The translations under genes were made by a program, and so were the position numbers. A stretch of DNA of 64,000 bases from Barnesiella intestinihominis YIT 11860 (GTDB taxonomy: Bacteria; Bacteroidota; Bacteroidia; Bacteroidales; Barnesiellaceae): positions 744,001 to 808,000 of the forward strand of contig NZ_JH815203.1 of the NCBI RefSeq assembly GCF_000296465.1, in the 5' to 3' direction. The notes beneath the pieces were generated by a model. It was given only the letters and a program-made list of their open reading frames with translations. It was not told the origin of the DNA and did no database searches. This document shows positions 19,192 through 27,857 of this stretch, in pieces (the stretch's first letter is position 1; every line of letters begins with the position of its first letter).

Positions 19192-19715
19192 ACTACCTCA
19201 CCGGCAAACAAATAGAACTGCGAGCGGTAGAACCCGAAGACCTCGATGCTCTTTACCGCTGGGAAAATGATTCGTCTCTGTGGATATACGGAAGTACCGT
19301 ATCGCCCTTCTCACGTTATCTGTTGAAACAATACATCGAAAACTATACTGCCGACATCGCTCGGGACAAACAATTAAGACTCATAATCATGCGAAAAGAG
19401 AGTCGCCAAGTTATCGGTGCGATAGACTGTTTCGACTACGATATCACAAACCGTAAAGCAGCGATAGGTCTCCTCATCGATCCCGATCACAAACGACAAG
19501 GATTCGGACGAGATGCCCTCGAAACATTCATTGAATATGCTTTCCGTTTTTTACACCTGCATCAATTATATGTACATATTCCCGTTTGTAACACAGCCAG
19601 CATAGCGCTTTTCAGGACATGCGGATTTCACGAAAGCACACGCTTAAAAGACTGGATACGGTTGCCTCAGGGATATGCCGATGCTCTGATATTTCAAAAA
19701 TTCAATCGGGAATAA
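19188..19715 (+). CDS. GNAT family N-acetyltransferase (RimJ/RimL-like)
   Basis: 175 residues. The acetyl-CoA loop is seen in IDPDHKRQGFGRDALETF (about 101-118), followed by LHQLYVHIPVCNTASIALFRTCGF, the usual beta5-alpha4 region of acetyltransferase_3. The substrate is unknown. Translation is coupled to the preceding glycosyltransferase, so an amino sugar or cell-envelope substrate is possible but unproven. Confidence 0.9.
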   Translation: MNYLTGKQIELRAVEPEDLDALYRWENDSSLWIYGSTVSPFSRYLLKQYIENYTADIARDKQLRLIIMRKESRQVIGAIDCFDYDITNRKAAIGLLIDPDHKRQGFGRDALETFIEYAFRFLHLHQLYVHIPVCNTASIALFRTCGFHESTRLKDWIRLPQGYADALIFQKFNRE

Positions 19716-19737
19716 GTGCCTAATTCATCAGAGGCTT

Positions 19738-20325
19738 CTAATTGAGCGAAGGCTCCTGCGGGGAATTTAACCACAACTTATATCCGTCGCCCATACCCTT
19801 TACTATCTCTCTCCAAAAAGCATCACCTTCGGCCGCAAGACAATCGCCCGGCGAAGACATAGTCGTCACAGCCCACGACTCCTGTTTTAATTCCCCGTCG
19901 AGTTGCCCGGCCGACCAACCGCTATACCCGATCAAAAACTTCACATGTTTTTGCACCGTAGAGTCGCTTTTCAAAAAATCGAGCAGCATATCGAAATCCC
20001 CATTAGCGAACAAGCCCGTCGAAACCTCCACTGCACCGGGCAATGACGCTATATCGTGCAAGAAAAACAAATGATCCGTTCCTACCGGCCCTCCACAAAA
20101 AACCGGAATGGAAGGTATATCGTTCTCTCCCTCTAACAATTCACTCAGAACATATCTCGTAGGGCTATTCAACACAAACCCCACCGCACCCTTCTCCGAA
20201 TATTCGGCCAAACAAATAACAGCTCGGCGGAAACACCCTTCGTCCAAAAATGGCTCCGCCACCAACAACGCGCCCCGGTGAGGCGGCATCACCCGCCTGC
20301 GTATATGAAACGATTCGACGTGCAT
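19738..20325 (-). CDS. YqgE/AlgH family protein
   Basis: 195 residues. The family opening is RGALLVAEPFLDEGCFRRAVICL, then VGFVLNSPT, FCGGPVGTDHLFFLH and LIGYSGWSAGQLDGEL. AlgH/YqgE proteins are small cytosolic proteins of unclear function; the old alginate link is indirect. A strong promoter lies just upstream. Confidence 0.93.
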   Translation of the reverse strand: MHVESFHIRRRVMPPHRGALLVAEPFLDEGCFRRAVICLAEYSEKGAVGFVLNSPTRYVLSELLEGENDIPSIPVFCGGPVGTDHLFFLHDIASLPGAVEVSTGLFANGDFDMLLDFLKSDSTVQKHVKFLIGYSGWSAGQLDGELKQESWAVTTMSSPGDCLAAEGDAFWREIVKGMGDGYKLWLNSPQEPSLN

Positions 20326-20347
20326 ACAGATACGATTAAATCTCTAT

Positions 20348-20378
20348 CAAATATAAAAATTCAATCCCGTAGTTCAAA
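20348..20378 (-). promoter_or_regulatory. yqgE promoter
   Basis: The minus strand has TTTG (20375-20378), a 19-nt spacer, then TATATTTG (20348-20355): a perfect match to the Bacteroidetes pattern. Confidence 0.75.
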
Positions 20379-20531
20379 ACAAATCGTAAAGTTTCACCGA
20401 CAAAAAACGCTCTTACAATCATTTCTTTTCGCATGGTCTCGAACTGTTACGACAGTAAACAGGCTAAGTAGAACCGTTATAAATTAAACGATAACACAGA
20501 ACAAACGATACGAAATAGCCACGAAACGCCT

Positions 20532-20539
20532 TACATTTG
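20532..20539 (+). promoter_or_regulatory. Probable promoter of the CDF transporter, -7 box
   Basis: TACATTTG, 20 nt before the ATG; no clear -33 box. Confidence 0.5.
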
Positions 20540-20559
20540 TACAGCAACATTACACTATT

Positions 20560-21480
20560 ATGGACGGAAAAGACGACATCTCGAATGTAATCCGGGAGAA
20601 AAAAGCCGCACGGGTCACTTGGGTGGGATTTTTTACCAATCTCATCTTGTCTACCGCAAAAATCATAGCCGGCATATGGGGGCGAAGTAGTGCCATGATT
20701 GCAGACGGCATACACTCCTTATCCGATTTTATCACAGATTTCATCGTTATCATCTTCATTAAAATCTCATCGAAAAACGAAGACAGTGACCACCCTTACG
20801 GACATGGCAAATTCGAAACCTTTGCCACCATGCTCATCAGCTTTGCACTCTTCGTCGTCGCCATTGGAATATTTTATTCGGGAAGCATCAAAATATACGA
20901 AGTCCTCAACGGGGAAATTATCGAACGGCCCACCTATTTGGCACTCGCTATGGCGGCTGTTTCCATCATCGTAAAAGAGGGCTTATACTGGTACACGATC
21001 ACAATCGGGCGCAACATCGACAGTCCGGCTGTCATTGCCAACGGCTGGCATCACCGTTCCGACGCTTTCTCCTCGATAGGAACCCTCATAGGCATATCGG
21101 GAGCTATGTTTCTGGGTGAACGCTGGCGTGTGCTCGATCCCATAACCTCTCTCGTCGTAGGAATATTTATCTTTGGAGTCGCTTATAAGCTCGCCCGCCC
21201 CAGCATACAAGAACTTCTCGAAATGTCCCTCCCCGAAGAAGTGGAACAAAATATTGCCGAGAAAATACAGCAGACACCCGGAGTCATCGCATTCCACCAC
21301 CTGCGCACGCGTAAAAACGGAAACACATTCATCATCGACATGCACATCAAAGTCGACCCCGATTCGTCTATCGTCAAAGCGCACGACATCGCCACACAAG
21401 TGGAAGAATCGCTCAAAACCACTTTCGGGAAAAGGACGCAGGTCAATATCCACATCGAACCGTATCTGCAAAAAAATTAA
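20560..21480 (+). CDS. Cation diffusion facilitator family metal transporter
   Basis: 306 residues with six membrane segments and a C-terminal cytosolic dimer domain (about 215-306). Metal-site residues are in ADGIHSLSDFITDF (helix 2) and GWHHRSDAFSSIGTL (helix 5). The first is HxxxD rather than the DxxxD usual in FieF, which usually points to zinc preference. An HPYGHGKFETF loop is present between helices 2 and 3. It exports divalent metal against protons across the inner membrane. Confidence 0.93.
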   Translation: MDGKDDISNVIREKKAARVTWVGFFTNLILSTAKIIAGIWGRSSAMIADGIHSLSDFITDFIVIIFIKISSKNEDSDHPYGHGKFETFATMLISFALFVVAIGIFYSGSIKIYEVLNGEIIERPTYLALAMAAVSIIVKEGLYWYTITIGRNIDSPAVIANGWHHRSDAFSSIGTLIGISGAMFLGERWRVLDPITSLVVGIFIFGVAYKLARPSIQELLEMSLPEEVEQNIAEKIQQTPGVIAFHHLRTRKNGNTFIIDMHIKVDPDSSIVKAHDIATQVEESLKTTFGKRTQVNIHIEPYLQKN

Positions 21481-21742
21481 GCGATACAGATACTATTTTA
21501 TCATTTTTTTCTATTTTTGTATTTGAACAGTCGTTAATAAACTGTTTTTGAAATCATTCAATCAAGTATAAACCCTAAAAGAAGAAAGGAGAAAACAAAT
21601 AAAAAAACACGAACGAAACAATGGGATTTGTGTACGACAGTATAGAATCCTCATAAATGCAATTAACCCGATGTATAAACACCCGGATAAGCGTTTCCCG
21701 TTCGGACACTTAAAATAAAATCGAGCTTTCAGCTCTTGTTCT

Positions 21743-21899
21743 CTTTACGTTGAATACCGCCAAACATTCATTCCACGAGAACAAGCAGATCGAAAGTTCA
21801 CGCTTCAAAGGCGTGAGCTGTTCTGTGCTTGTTGTGGAATATGGTCACTTGGCGGTAACCAAACGTAAAGCAAGCGAAGAATGGTTACACGCCTTTTCC
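21743..21899 (+). promoter_or_regulatory. Structured leader with mutually exclusive hairpins
   Basis: A 442-bp gap (21481-21922) carries a long imperfect palindrome. CTTTACGTT..TACCGCCAA (21743-21762) and ATTCCAC..AACAAGCA (21770-21787) pair with the complementary 21823-21870 region, around a central CACGC..GCGTG hairpin (21800-21816). GGCGGTAACCA (21851-21861) can instead pair with TGGTTACACGCC (21882-21893), which is followed by TTTTCC. That layout resembles an attenuator or riboswitch for the exported-protein genes downstream, but a MITE-type palindrome is also possible. The rest of the gap (21481-21742) shows no gene. Confidence 0.45.
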
Positions 21900-21922
21900 A
21901 TATTTAAACCAATCGAAAAAAA

Positions 21923-22336
21923 ATGAAAAGAATTATCCCAATATTGACTACATTGTTAGCCCTCTTGATATGCTCGGCTTGTACCAATGCTGATGAACCC
22001 GATACACAAAAAGCCGACACAGAAACAAAAGATAACTATTACGTGAGATATGAAATATCAAATGGCAGTGCTTTTTCTGTTAGAGGAAACGTTGCAACCG
22101 AAAAAGGGAATTTAGATTTCTCTGGAAAATTCAACGAAACATTTGGTCCAGTTCCAAAAGGGTTCCGAGCATATGCATATGCACGTTTTTATCATGAAGG
22201 CCGTGGAGGAAGTACAAATTATAATATTCGCATATATGTAAGCAAGAACACAGAGCCTTTTGTTTTAAAAAGTCAAAAATCCGGTACATTCCCCGATGGA
22301 GGGAGCGACGAAGCCTCCTATACAATAGATTTCTAA
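21923..22336 (+). CDS. Small lipoprotein, unknown function
   Basis: 137 residues. The lipobox LLICSAC places the lipid-bearing cysteine at residue 20. The mature protein has an acidic linker and a beta-rich domain of about 100 residues (YYVRYEISNGSAF to EASYTIDF). I do not recognise the family. It is the first of three exported-protein genes spaced 12-18 bp apart, so probably an operon. Confidence 0.75.
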   Translation: MKRIIPILTTLLALLICSACTNADEPDTQKADTETKDNYYVRYEISNGSAFSVRGNVATEKGNLDFSGKFNETFGPVPKGFRAYAYARFYHEGRGGSTNYNIRIYVSKNTEPFVLKSQKSGTFPDGGSDEASYTIDF

Positions 22337-22354
22337 CCATTTAACTATATAATT

Positions 22355-22612
22355 ATGAAAAAGACAACCCTTTTATTCATTTTGTTCTTAACAGGGCTGA
22401 TGGCTTGTTCTACACCCGTAACACCCGAAGACAAGCCGAAACAACAAAACAATGCTGCCCCGGCATTCCAATTATTCCCCACCACCAATATGTGGACTTT
22501 TATCAAATTGGATACCCGAAACGGTCGCATGTGGCAAGTACAATGGGCTATCGATGTCGACCAACGGCTTGTTATTCCTATAAATCCAACTCAAAATTCT
22601 ACTAATCTTTAA
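22355..22612 (+). CDS. Small lipoprotein with WTFIKLDTRNGRMWQVQ motif
   Basis: 85 residues. The lipobox is LTGLMAC (cysteine 18). After a short linker rich in N and Q comes one compact motif, MWTFIKLDTRNGRMWQVQWA, ending with a basic RLVIPINP strand. Small Bacteroidales proteins with this motif are familiar but uncharacterised. It sits 18 bp after the previous gene. Confidence 0.75.
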   Translation: MKKTTLLFILFLTGLMACSTPVTPEDKPKQQNNAAPAFQLFPTTNMWTFIKLDTRNGRMWQVQWAIDVDQRLVIPINPTQNSTNL

Positions 22613-22624
22613 AACAATATAATC

Positions 22625-23299
22625 ATGAAAAATTTACTGACCGTTGTGATGCTGTTTGTTTTTTCAACAGCATTATATGCACAAAAAGACGTAACCAAAT
22701 TTCTCGGAATTCCCGTCGATGGCGCTAAAACTGCAATGATACAAAAACTTAAAGCCAAAGGATTCCAATACAACAGTTCCGGCGATTACCTGACCGGTGA
22801 ATTTAACGGTAGAAATGTTTTGTTGAAAGTTGTAACCAATAACAACAAAGTATATCGAATAGCAGTTACAGATGCTAAAAATTCAAATGAAACCGACATT
22901 AAGATAAGATTCAATACCCTTTGCCGACAATTCAAAAACAACAAAAAATATGTATCATTCGATGATTACACATTATCAGAAGATGAAAAAATATCCTATG
23001 AAATGACTGTAAACAACAAACGGTATGAGGCTGTTTATTATCAACAACCGGAAATCACAGACAGCATAGCTTTTGCAAACGAAGTACAATCGACTCTCCT
23101 ATCGAAATATACCGAAGAACAATTGGCCAATCCCTCGGAGGAAATGAAACAAGAAGTTTTAGAAGCCACATTTTCATACATGATGGATTTATATTCAAAA
23201 AAGGCGGTTTGGTTTATGATTAACGAGCAATTCGGGGAATATTACATTACTATATATTATGACAATGAATACAATCACGCCGATGGAGAAGATTTATAA
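22625..23299 (+). CDS. Exported protein of unknown function
   Basis: 224 residues with a Sec signal peptide (to FSTALYAQ). The mature part begins KDVTKFLGIPVDGAK, then LKAKGFQYN, EFNGRNVLLKVVTNNNKVYRI and FNTLCRQFKNNKKYVS. These strand-helix patterns suggest two tandem alpha/beta units. No catalytic motif is visible. I believe similar proteins are widespread in Bacteroidales, without assigned function. It shares a convergent terminator with GH97. Confidence 0.75.
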   Translation: MKNLLTVVMLFVFSTALYAQKDVTKFLGIPVDGAKTAMIQKLKAKGFQYNSSGDYLTGEFNGRNVLLKVVTNNNKVYRIAVTDAKNSNETDIKIRFNTLCRQFKNNKKYVSFDDYTLSEDEKISYEMTVNNKRYEAVYYQQPEITDSIAFANEVQSTLLSKYTEEQLANPSEEMKQEVLEATFSYMMDLYSKKAVWFMINEQFGEYYITIYYDNEYNHADGEDL

Positions 23300-23316
23300 T
23301 TATAAACCCAATAAAA

Positions 23317-23351
23317 AACAAGCGGAGCTTCGAGAAAAAGCTCCGCTTGTT
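23317..23351. terminator. Bidirectional terminator between convergent genes
   Basis: A perfect 14-bp stem: AACAAGCGGAGCTT (23317-23330) and AAGCTCCGCTTGTT (23338-23351). It serves the exported-protein operon (+) and GH97 (-). Confidence 0.9.
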
Positions 23352-23365
23352 GTATTTCATGCTAT

Positions 23366-25381
23366 CTACCGTCTCTCAATACGGCCGGCAAAACCGCCAC
23401 CGGGGAATAAAGTGACCTTCAACTGTCGGTCTTCGGGAACAGGCATTACTACCCGTTTATAATCGCAAGCGGCACGGTCGGCATTTATACCGTCCTTGAA
23501 CAGCTCTATCTCATAAAAGCCCTCTTCTAAAAATGAGAGATCGACAATTATATCCCGTTTATCCCAGTTTGTCAAACCTCCTACGTACCACTCATCGCCC
23601 GAGCGCCTCGCCATTGTAATATATTCGCCCACTTTCCCGTCAAGCCCCAAAGTTTCGTCCCACACAGTCGGGATGCGGGCTATGAAAGCGGTACACTCCG
23701 GTTCCCTTCTGTAATTCGAAGGATTGTCGCACAACATATTCAACGGAGAATCAAAAATAACATACGTAGCCAACTGACGACAACGTGTGCCCTGACTCAT
23801 CGGCTCACTATTCACCGGATTATAATTCTTCTTGATTGCATTGCGCATAGCTCCCTGCGTATAGTCCATAGGTCCGGCAAACTGACGAATAAAAGGAATC
23901 TGTACATCGTAAGTCACTTGGTCATATCCTTTCGGGCTCCATTTCAATTGTTCCAAACCATTCACGCCTTCATAGTTGATCACATTGGGCCATGTACGTT
24001 GCGCACCCGTAGGTTTGTACATTCCATGAAAATCCACCAACATATTATAACAGGCGCACAATTCCGAAGCCTCATTGATAAACCGCACCATCTCTTGGTC
24101 GTCCCTATCCATAAAATCTACTTTGAACCCTTTTATCCCCATATCGGCATAATGCTTCACGACATTTTCCATATCCCGATGGAAAGCCCAATATCCGGTC
24201 CAAAGAATCAAACCGACATTTTTCCCGTCGGCATACGTTACCAATTCAGGCAAATCTATTTCAGGAACGACCTGCATTAAATCGGCCTTTTTATTCACAG
24301 CCCACCCCTCGTCGAGAATCACATATTCTATCCCGTTCTCCGCAGCAAAATCGATATAATATTTATACGTCTCGTTATTGATTCCGGCACGAAAATCTAC
24401 CCCGTAGAGATTCCACGCATTCCACCAATCCCAAGCCACCTTACCCGGTTTTATCCACGAAGTATCGGCGATACGCAAAGGTTTCCCCAAACGGAACACG
24501 ATATCACTGGCGGCCAACTCTGCATCATTACCGGCAACGGCAATCACCCGCCACGGAAGCTGGGCATTGGCATCACGAGCAATATATTCTTCTCGGGAAG
24601 TAACAAACTTTTGTAACATGTTATGTCCCCCTTGAACCGTCGTTTTCGGGACCGGCGCAAAGTGCGACGCAAGGACCGGAGTATCGCCTCCACCCACCAA
24701 ATACATACCCGGATAATTATCCAAGTCGGCTTCGGTTATACACACTTTCATTCCATGAGGCAACTCTACCAATACAGGAAGAAATAAAAGGCGCGACGAT
24801 TTAAATTTGGTAATAGATTCATGTTCATAAGTATTCTCGAACGAGTTGATATACTGCGACTCGAAATCGCCATCGTCTCCACGTTTCACATAGCTAGCGT
24901 ACATCGGATAATCGGCGGGAAATGTAAAATCGGCTTGTTCGTTATATACCGTATAAGGGATATTACTTTTATAGGTCAATCGATACGCTATTCCATCGTC
25001 ATAAGCCCGCACGACCAACCCCTGTTTTCCCGATGTCAAAACCATCTGATTATAACGATCCTTCACTTGAAAACGTTTATAAACAGGAGCCGGAATCATC
25101 TCGTCTACAAAACTCCTGCGAACTTTGGGTTGTTTGGAATTCATGCCCCATAAAACTTTTGTTCGAGATTCGTTGTTTTCTTTTATCGTGATGGATATAG
25201 GAGACGGAGCCAAAACCTCTGTTTCTCCGGCAAACACGCTTAGAGTCGTCCCGGAATTCGTTACCGATACAACCGCTCTTAAATCTCCCGAGGGCGAAGC
25301 TACTTCATAATTTTTAGCTTGGGCCGCAAATACCGTCATGACCGCAATAAAAAGGGAAATGCACTTTTGGAAAATGTTCAT
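23366..25381 (-). CDS. Glycoside hydrolase family 97
   Basis: 671 residues with a signal peptide (to FAAQA). An N-terminal beta-sandwich (about 25-290) is followed by the catalytic barrel (about 300-580) and a C-terminal beta domain, the standard GH97 order. KVAWDWWNAWNLYGVDF, EYVILDEGWA and KGFKVDFMDRDDQEMV are family landmarks. Asp422 in VDFMDRDD is where retaining GH97 enzymes carry the nucleophile; inverting SusB-type alpha-glucosidases lack it. That favours a retaining, alpha-galactosidase-like activity. Glu471 or Glu477 (NYEGVNGLEQ) is a candidate acid/base. No SusC/D partner is nearby. Probably periplasmic. Confidence 0.93.
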   Translation of the reverse strand: MNIFQKCISLFIAVMTVFAAQAKNYEVASPSGDLRAVVSVTNSGTTLSVFAGETEVLAPSPISITIKENNESRTKVLWGMNSKQPKVRRSFVDEMIPAPVYKRFQVKDRYNQMVLTSGKQGLVVRAYDDGIAYRLTYKSNIPYTVYNEQADFTFPADYPMYASYVKRGDDGDFESQYINSFENTYEHESITKFKSSRLLFLPVLVELPHGMKVCITEADLDNYPGMYLVGGGDTPVLASHFAPVPKTTVQGGHNMLQKFVTSREEYIARDANAQLPWRVIAVAGNDAELAASDIVFRLGKPLRIADTSWIKPGKVAWDWWNAWNLYGVDFRAGINNETYKYYIDFAAENGIEYVILDEGWAVNKKADLMQVVPEIDLPELVTYADGKNVGLILWTGYWAFHRDMENVVKHYADMGIKGFKVDFMDRDDQEMVRFINEASELCACYNMLVDFHGMYKPTGAQRTWPNVINYEGVNGLEQLKWSPKGYDQVTYDVQIPFIRQFAGPMDYTQGAMRNAIKKNYNPVNSEPMSQGTRCRQLATYVIFDSPLNMLCDNPSNYRREPECTAFIARIPTVWDETLGLDGKVGEYITMARRSGDEWYVGGLTNWDKRDIIVDLSFLEEGFYEIELFKDGINADRAACDYKRVVMPVPEDRQLKVTLFPGGGFAGRIERR

Positions 25382-25433
25382 AAGGTTAACTTTATTTTAT
25401 TATTACTCTGTAAAATGCAATGATAAACAAAAG

Positions 25434-25441
25434 CAAAAATA
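25434..25441 (-). promoter_or_regulatory. Probable GH97 promoter, -7 box
   Basis: The minus strand reads TATTTTTG, about 53 nt before the start; 19 nt upstream is TTTT rather than TTTG. Confidence 0.5.
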
Positions 25442-25565
25442 ACAAAATAGTCACATATCGAAAAGAAAAGAAACTTTTATTTCTCATTTTTTATAAACAA
25501 GACATGTATTCCTCGCTTCCCGATACGAAATTTGCCGTCGAAACATTTGAATACAATTTTAAATT

Positions 25566-26012
25566 ATGGACGAACGCAATCTCATCAACGGCTCGCTCGT
25601 GTCGTATCTCTCTTGGGCCGCCGATTTTATCTCACCCATACGTTGGTTTCTATTAGCTGCATTCGCATTGGTTTTGGCCGACTTGAAATTCGGTATCGAA
25701 GCAGCACGGCATAGGGGCGAAACCATACGCAAAAGCAGGGCAATACGCCGAAGCGCAAACAAAATCATCGACTATCTTTGCTGGATACTGGTCGCCACGA
25801 GCTTTGGCGAAGCGTTCGGCACACCGTTCGGGATTCCCATATTACCGGCTCTCGTGCTGTTAGTGGTGTATGGCTGTGAAATCAATTCGTGTTTCAACAA
25901 TTACTTCGAAGCCCGGGGAAGCAAACTGCGAATCAATATCTTCAAATGGTTAAAAAACAAGTCCGATATTATGGTTCCCTCCGACGATGAAAACGATACC
26001 ACGAAAACATAA
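25566..26012 (+). CDS. Phage-holin-like small membrane protein
   Basis: 148 residues with three hydrophobic segments (about 18-40, 68-84 and 90-110), separated by the basic loop EAARHRGETIRKSRAIRR. The ADLKFGIEAARHRGE / ANKIIDYLCWILVAT pattern resembles holin-type proteins of Bacteroidetes phages and prophages. The C-terminus is acidic and charged (PSDDENDTTKT). No other phage gene lies nearby, so a domesticated membrane protein is as likely as a prophage relic. Function is unknown. Confidence 0.6.
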   Translation: MDERNLINGSLVSYLSWAADFISPIRWFLLAAFALVLADLKFGIEAARHRGETIRKSRAIRRSANKIIDYLCWILVATSFGEAFGTPFGIPILPALVLLVVYGCEINSCFNNYFEARGSKLRINIFKWLKNKSDIMVPSDDENDTTKT

Positions 26013-26086
26013 ACTTTACATCGGGATAACAGTCGCTCGATAACAATAATTTACGCCAAACATAGCCGGATTAGCTCAAAGTTTTG

Positions 26087-26094
26087 TATTTTTG
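26087..26094 (+). promoter_or_regulatory. Probable lysS operon promoter, -7 box
   Basis: TATTTTTG, 23 nt before the lysS ATG; no good -33 box. Confidence 0.5.
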
Positions 26095-26117
26095 CGAAAA
26101 TTTACAAACATATACCT

Positions 26118-27851
26118 ATGAATATTCTCGACCTAAGCGAACAAGAGATCATTCGTCGTAACAGTCTCGACGAAATGCGCAAATTGGGCATAGAACCCTA
26201 CCCTGCTGCCGAATATCCTGTAAACGCCTATTCTCAGGAAATAAAAAATAATTTCGTCGATGGTGCGGAAACTCCTCGTCAGGTAGCCATAGCCGGACGT
26301 ATTATGAGTCGGCGTATCATGGGTAAAGCCTCATTCATCGAGTTGAAAGACTCGGAGGGCCGAATCCAAGTTTATATTTCGCGTGACGACCTCTGCCCGG
26401 GAGAAGATAAAGAATTATACAATACCGTATTCAAAAAGCTGCTCGACATCGGCGATTTCATCGGTATTCGCGGATTTGTATTCCGCACCCAAATGGGAGA
26501 AATAACGGTCCACGCACAAGAGCTGACAGTACTCGCCAAATCGATACGCCCCCTTCCCATCGTAAAGATGAAAGACGGGGTAGCCTACGACGCTTTCGAA
26601 GACCCCGAGCTCCGTTATCGTCAACGCTATGTAGACTTGGTGGTAAACGAAGGAGTAAAAAATATATTCATCAAACGGAACAAAGTGTACACCTCCATGC
26701 GGGAATATTTCAACTCTCGTGGATATCTGGAAGTCGAAACACCCATTCTGCAATCGATACCCGGAGGTGCGGCCGCCCGTCCGTTCATCACCCACCACAA
26801 TGCACTCGACATACCTCTATATTTGCGTATCGCCGATGAATTATATTTGAAACGGCTGATTGTCGGAGGCTTCGAAGGAGTGTACGAATTTTCCAAAAAC
26901 TTCCGCAACGAAGGCATGGACAGAACGCACAATCCGGAATTTACCTGTATGGAAATCTATGTCTCTTACAAGGACTACAACTGGATGATGGATTTCACCG
27001 AAAAAATGTTAGAAAAAATCTGTCTCGACGTAAACGGTACTACCGAAGTCAAAGTCGGTGAAAACACGATCAATTTCAAAACTCCGTTCAAGCGTATCAC
27101 TATGCTCGACGCCATCAAGGAACACACGGGTATCGACATCAGCGGCATGGACGAAGCACAATTGCGCGAAGTTTGCAAAAAAATCGGGGTCGAGGTCGAC
27201 GAAACAATGGGCAAAGGAAAAATCATCGACGAAATATTCGGCGAGAAATGCGAAGGCCATTACATACAGCCCACCTTTATCACCGATTATCCCATCGAAA
27301 TGTCGCCGCTTACCAAACGTCATCGGAACAACCCCGAACTGACCGAACGTTTCGAACTAATGGTAAATGGGAAAGAACTCTGTAATGCCTACTCCGAGTT
27401 GAACGACCCCATCGACCAACGGTTGCGTTTCGAAGAACAACTCCGCCTCTCCGAAAAAGGAGACGACGAAGCCATGTTCATCGATAATGACTTTATCCGG
27501 GCTCTCGAATACGGCATGCCTCCCACATCGGGTATGGGAATAGGTATGGACCGGCTCGTCATGCTCATGACCGGACAAACCACCATACAAGAAGTTCTCC
27601 TCTTCCCGCAAATGCGCCCCGAGAAAGTTCAAAAACGAGATAACGAAGCGGCCTATACCACCATAAACATTCCTGCCGAATGGGTCGCACCCATTCAAAA
27701 AGCAGGATACCTCACCGTAGCAGACGTAGCAGAAGCCAATCCGAACAAAATGCATCAAGAAATCTGTGGCATTAACAAAAAATACAAGCTCGAACTGGCT
27801 AACCCCACGATCGACGATGTAAAAGAATGGGTAGAAAACGCAAAACGATAA
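26118..27851 (+). CDS. lysS: Lysyl-tRNA synthetase, class II
   Basis: 577 residues. The N-terminal OB-fold anticodon domain (about 55-155) starts with [21 protein letters not shown]. The class II core has motif 2 [14 protein letters not shown] (about 262-275) and motif 3 [12 protein letters not shown] (about 472-483). A C-terminal extension of about 70 residues ([17 protein letters not shown] onwards) is typical of the Bacteroidetes form; it resembles a helix-hairpin unit and makes the protein longer than the 505-residue E. coli enzyme. It starts a likely lysS-gpsA-pgi run with gaps of 6 and 21 bp. Confidence 0.97.
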   Translation: MNILDLSEQEIIRRNSLDEMRKLGIEPYPAAEYPVNAYSQEIKNNFVDGAETPRQVAIAGRIMSRRIMGKASFIELKDSEGRIQVYISRDDLCPGEDKELYNTVFKKLLDIGDFIGIRGFVFRTQMGEITVHAQELTVLAKSIRPLPIVKMKDGVAYDAFEDPELRYRQRYVDLVVNEGVKNIFIKRNKVYTSMREYFNSRGYLEVETPILQSIPGGAAARPFITHHNALDIPLYLRIADELYLKRLIVGGFEGVYEFSKNFRNEGMDRTHNPEFTCMEIYVSYKDYNWMMDFTEKMLEKICLDVNGTTEVKVGENTINFKTPFKRITMLDAIKEHTGIDISGMDEAQLREVCKKIGVEVDETMGKGKIIDEIFGEKCEGHYIQPTFITDYPIEMSPLTKRHRNNPELTERFELMVNGKELCNAYSELNDPIDQRLRFEEQLRLSEKGDDEAMFIDNDFIRALEYGMPPTSGMGIGMDRLVMLMTGQTTIQEVLLFPQMRPEKVQKRDNEAAYTTINIPAEWVAPIQKAGYLTVADVAEANPNKMHQEICGINKKYKLELANPTIDDVKEWVENAKR

Positions 27852-27857
27852 TCGACC

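Noticed and set aside
21621-21656. A short 11-codon ORF (MGFVYDSIESS) in the gap before the lipoprotein genes
   Set aside because: It has no spaced ribosome site and no sign of conservation that could be judged here.
25566-26012. Prophage signalled by the holin-like gene
   Set aside because: No capsid, tail, integrase or lysis gene is near; both neighbours are housekeeping or GH genes.
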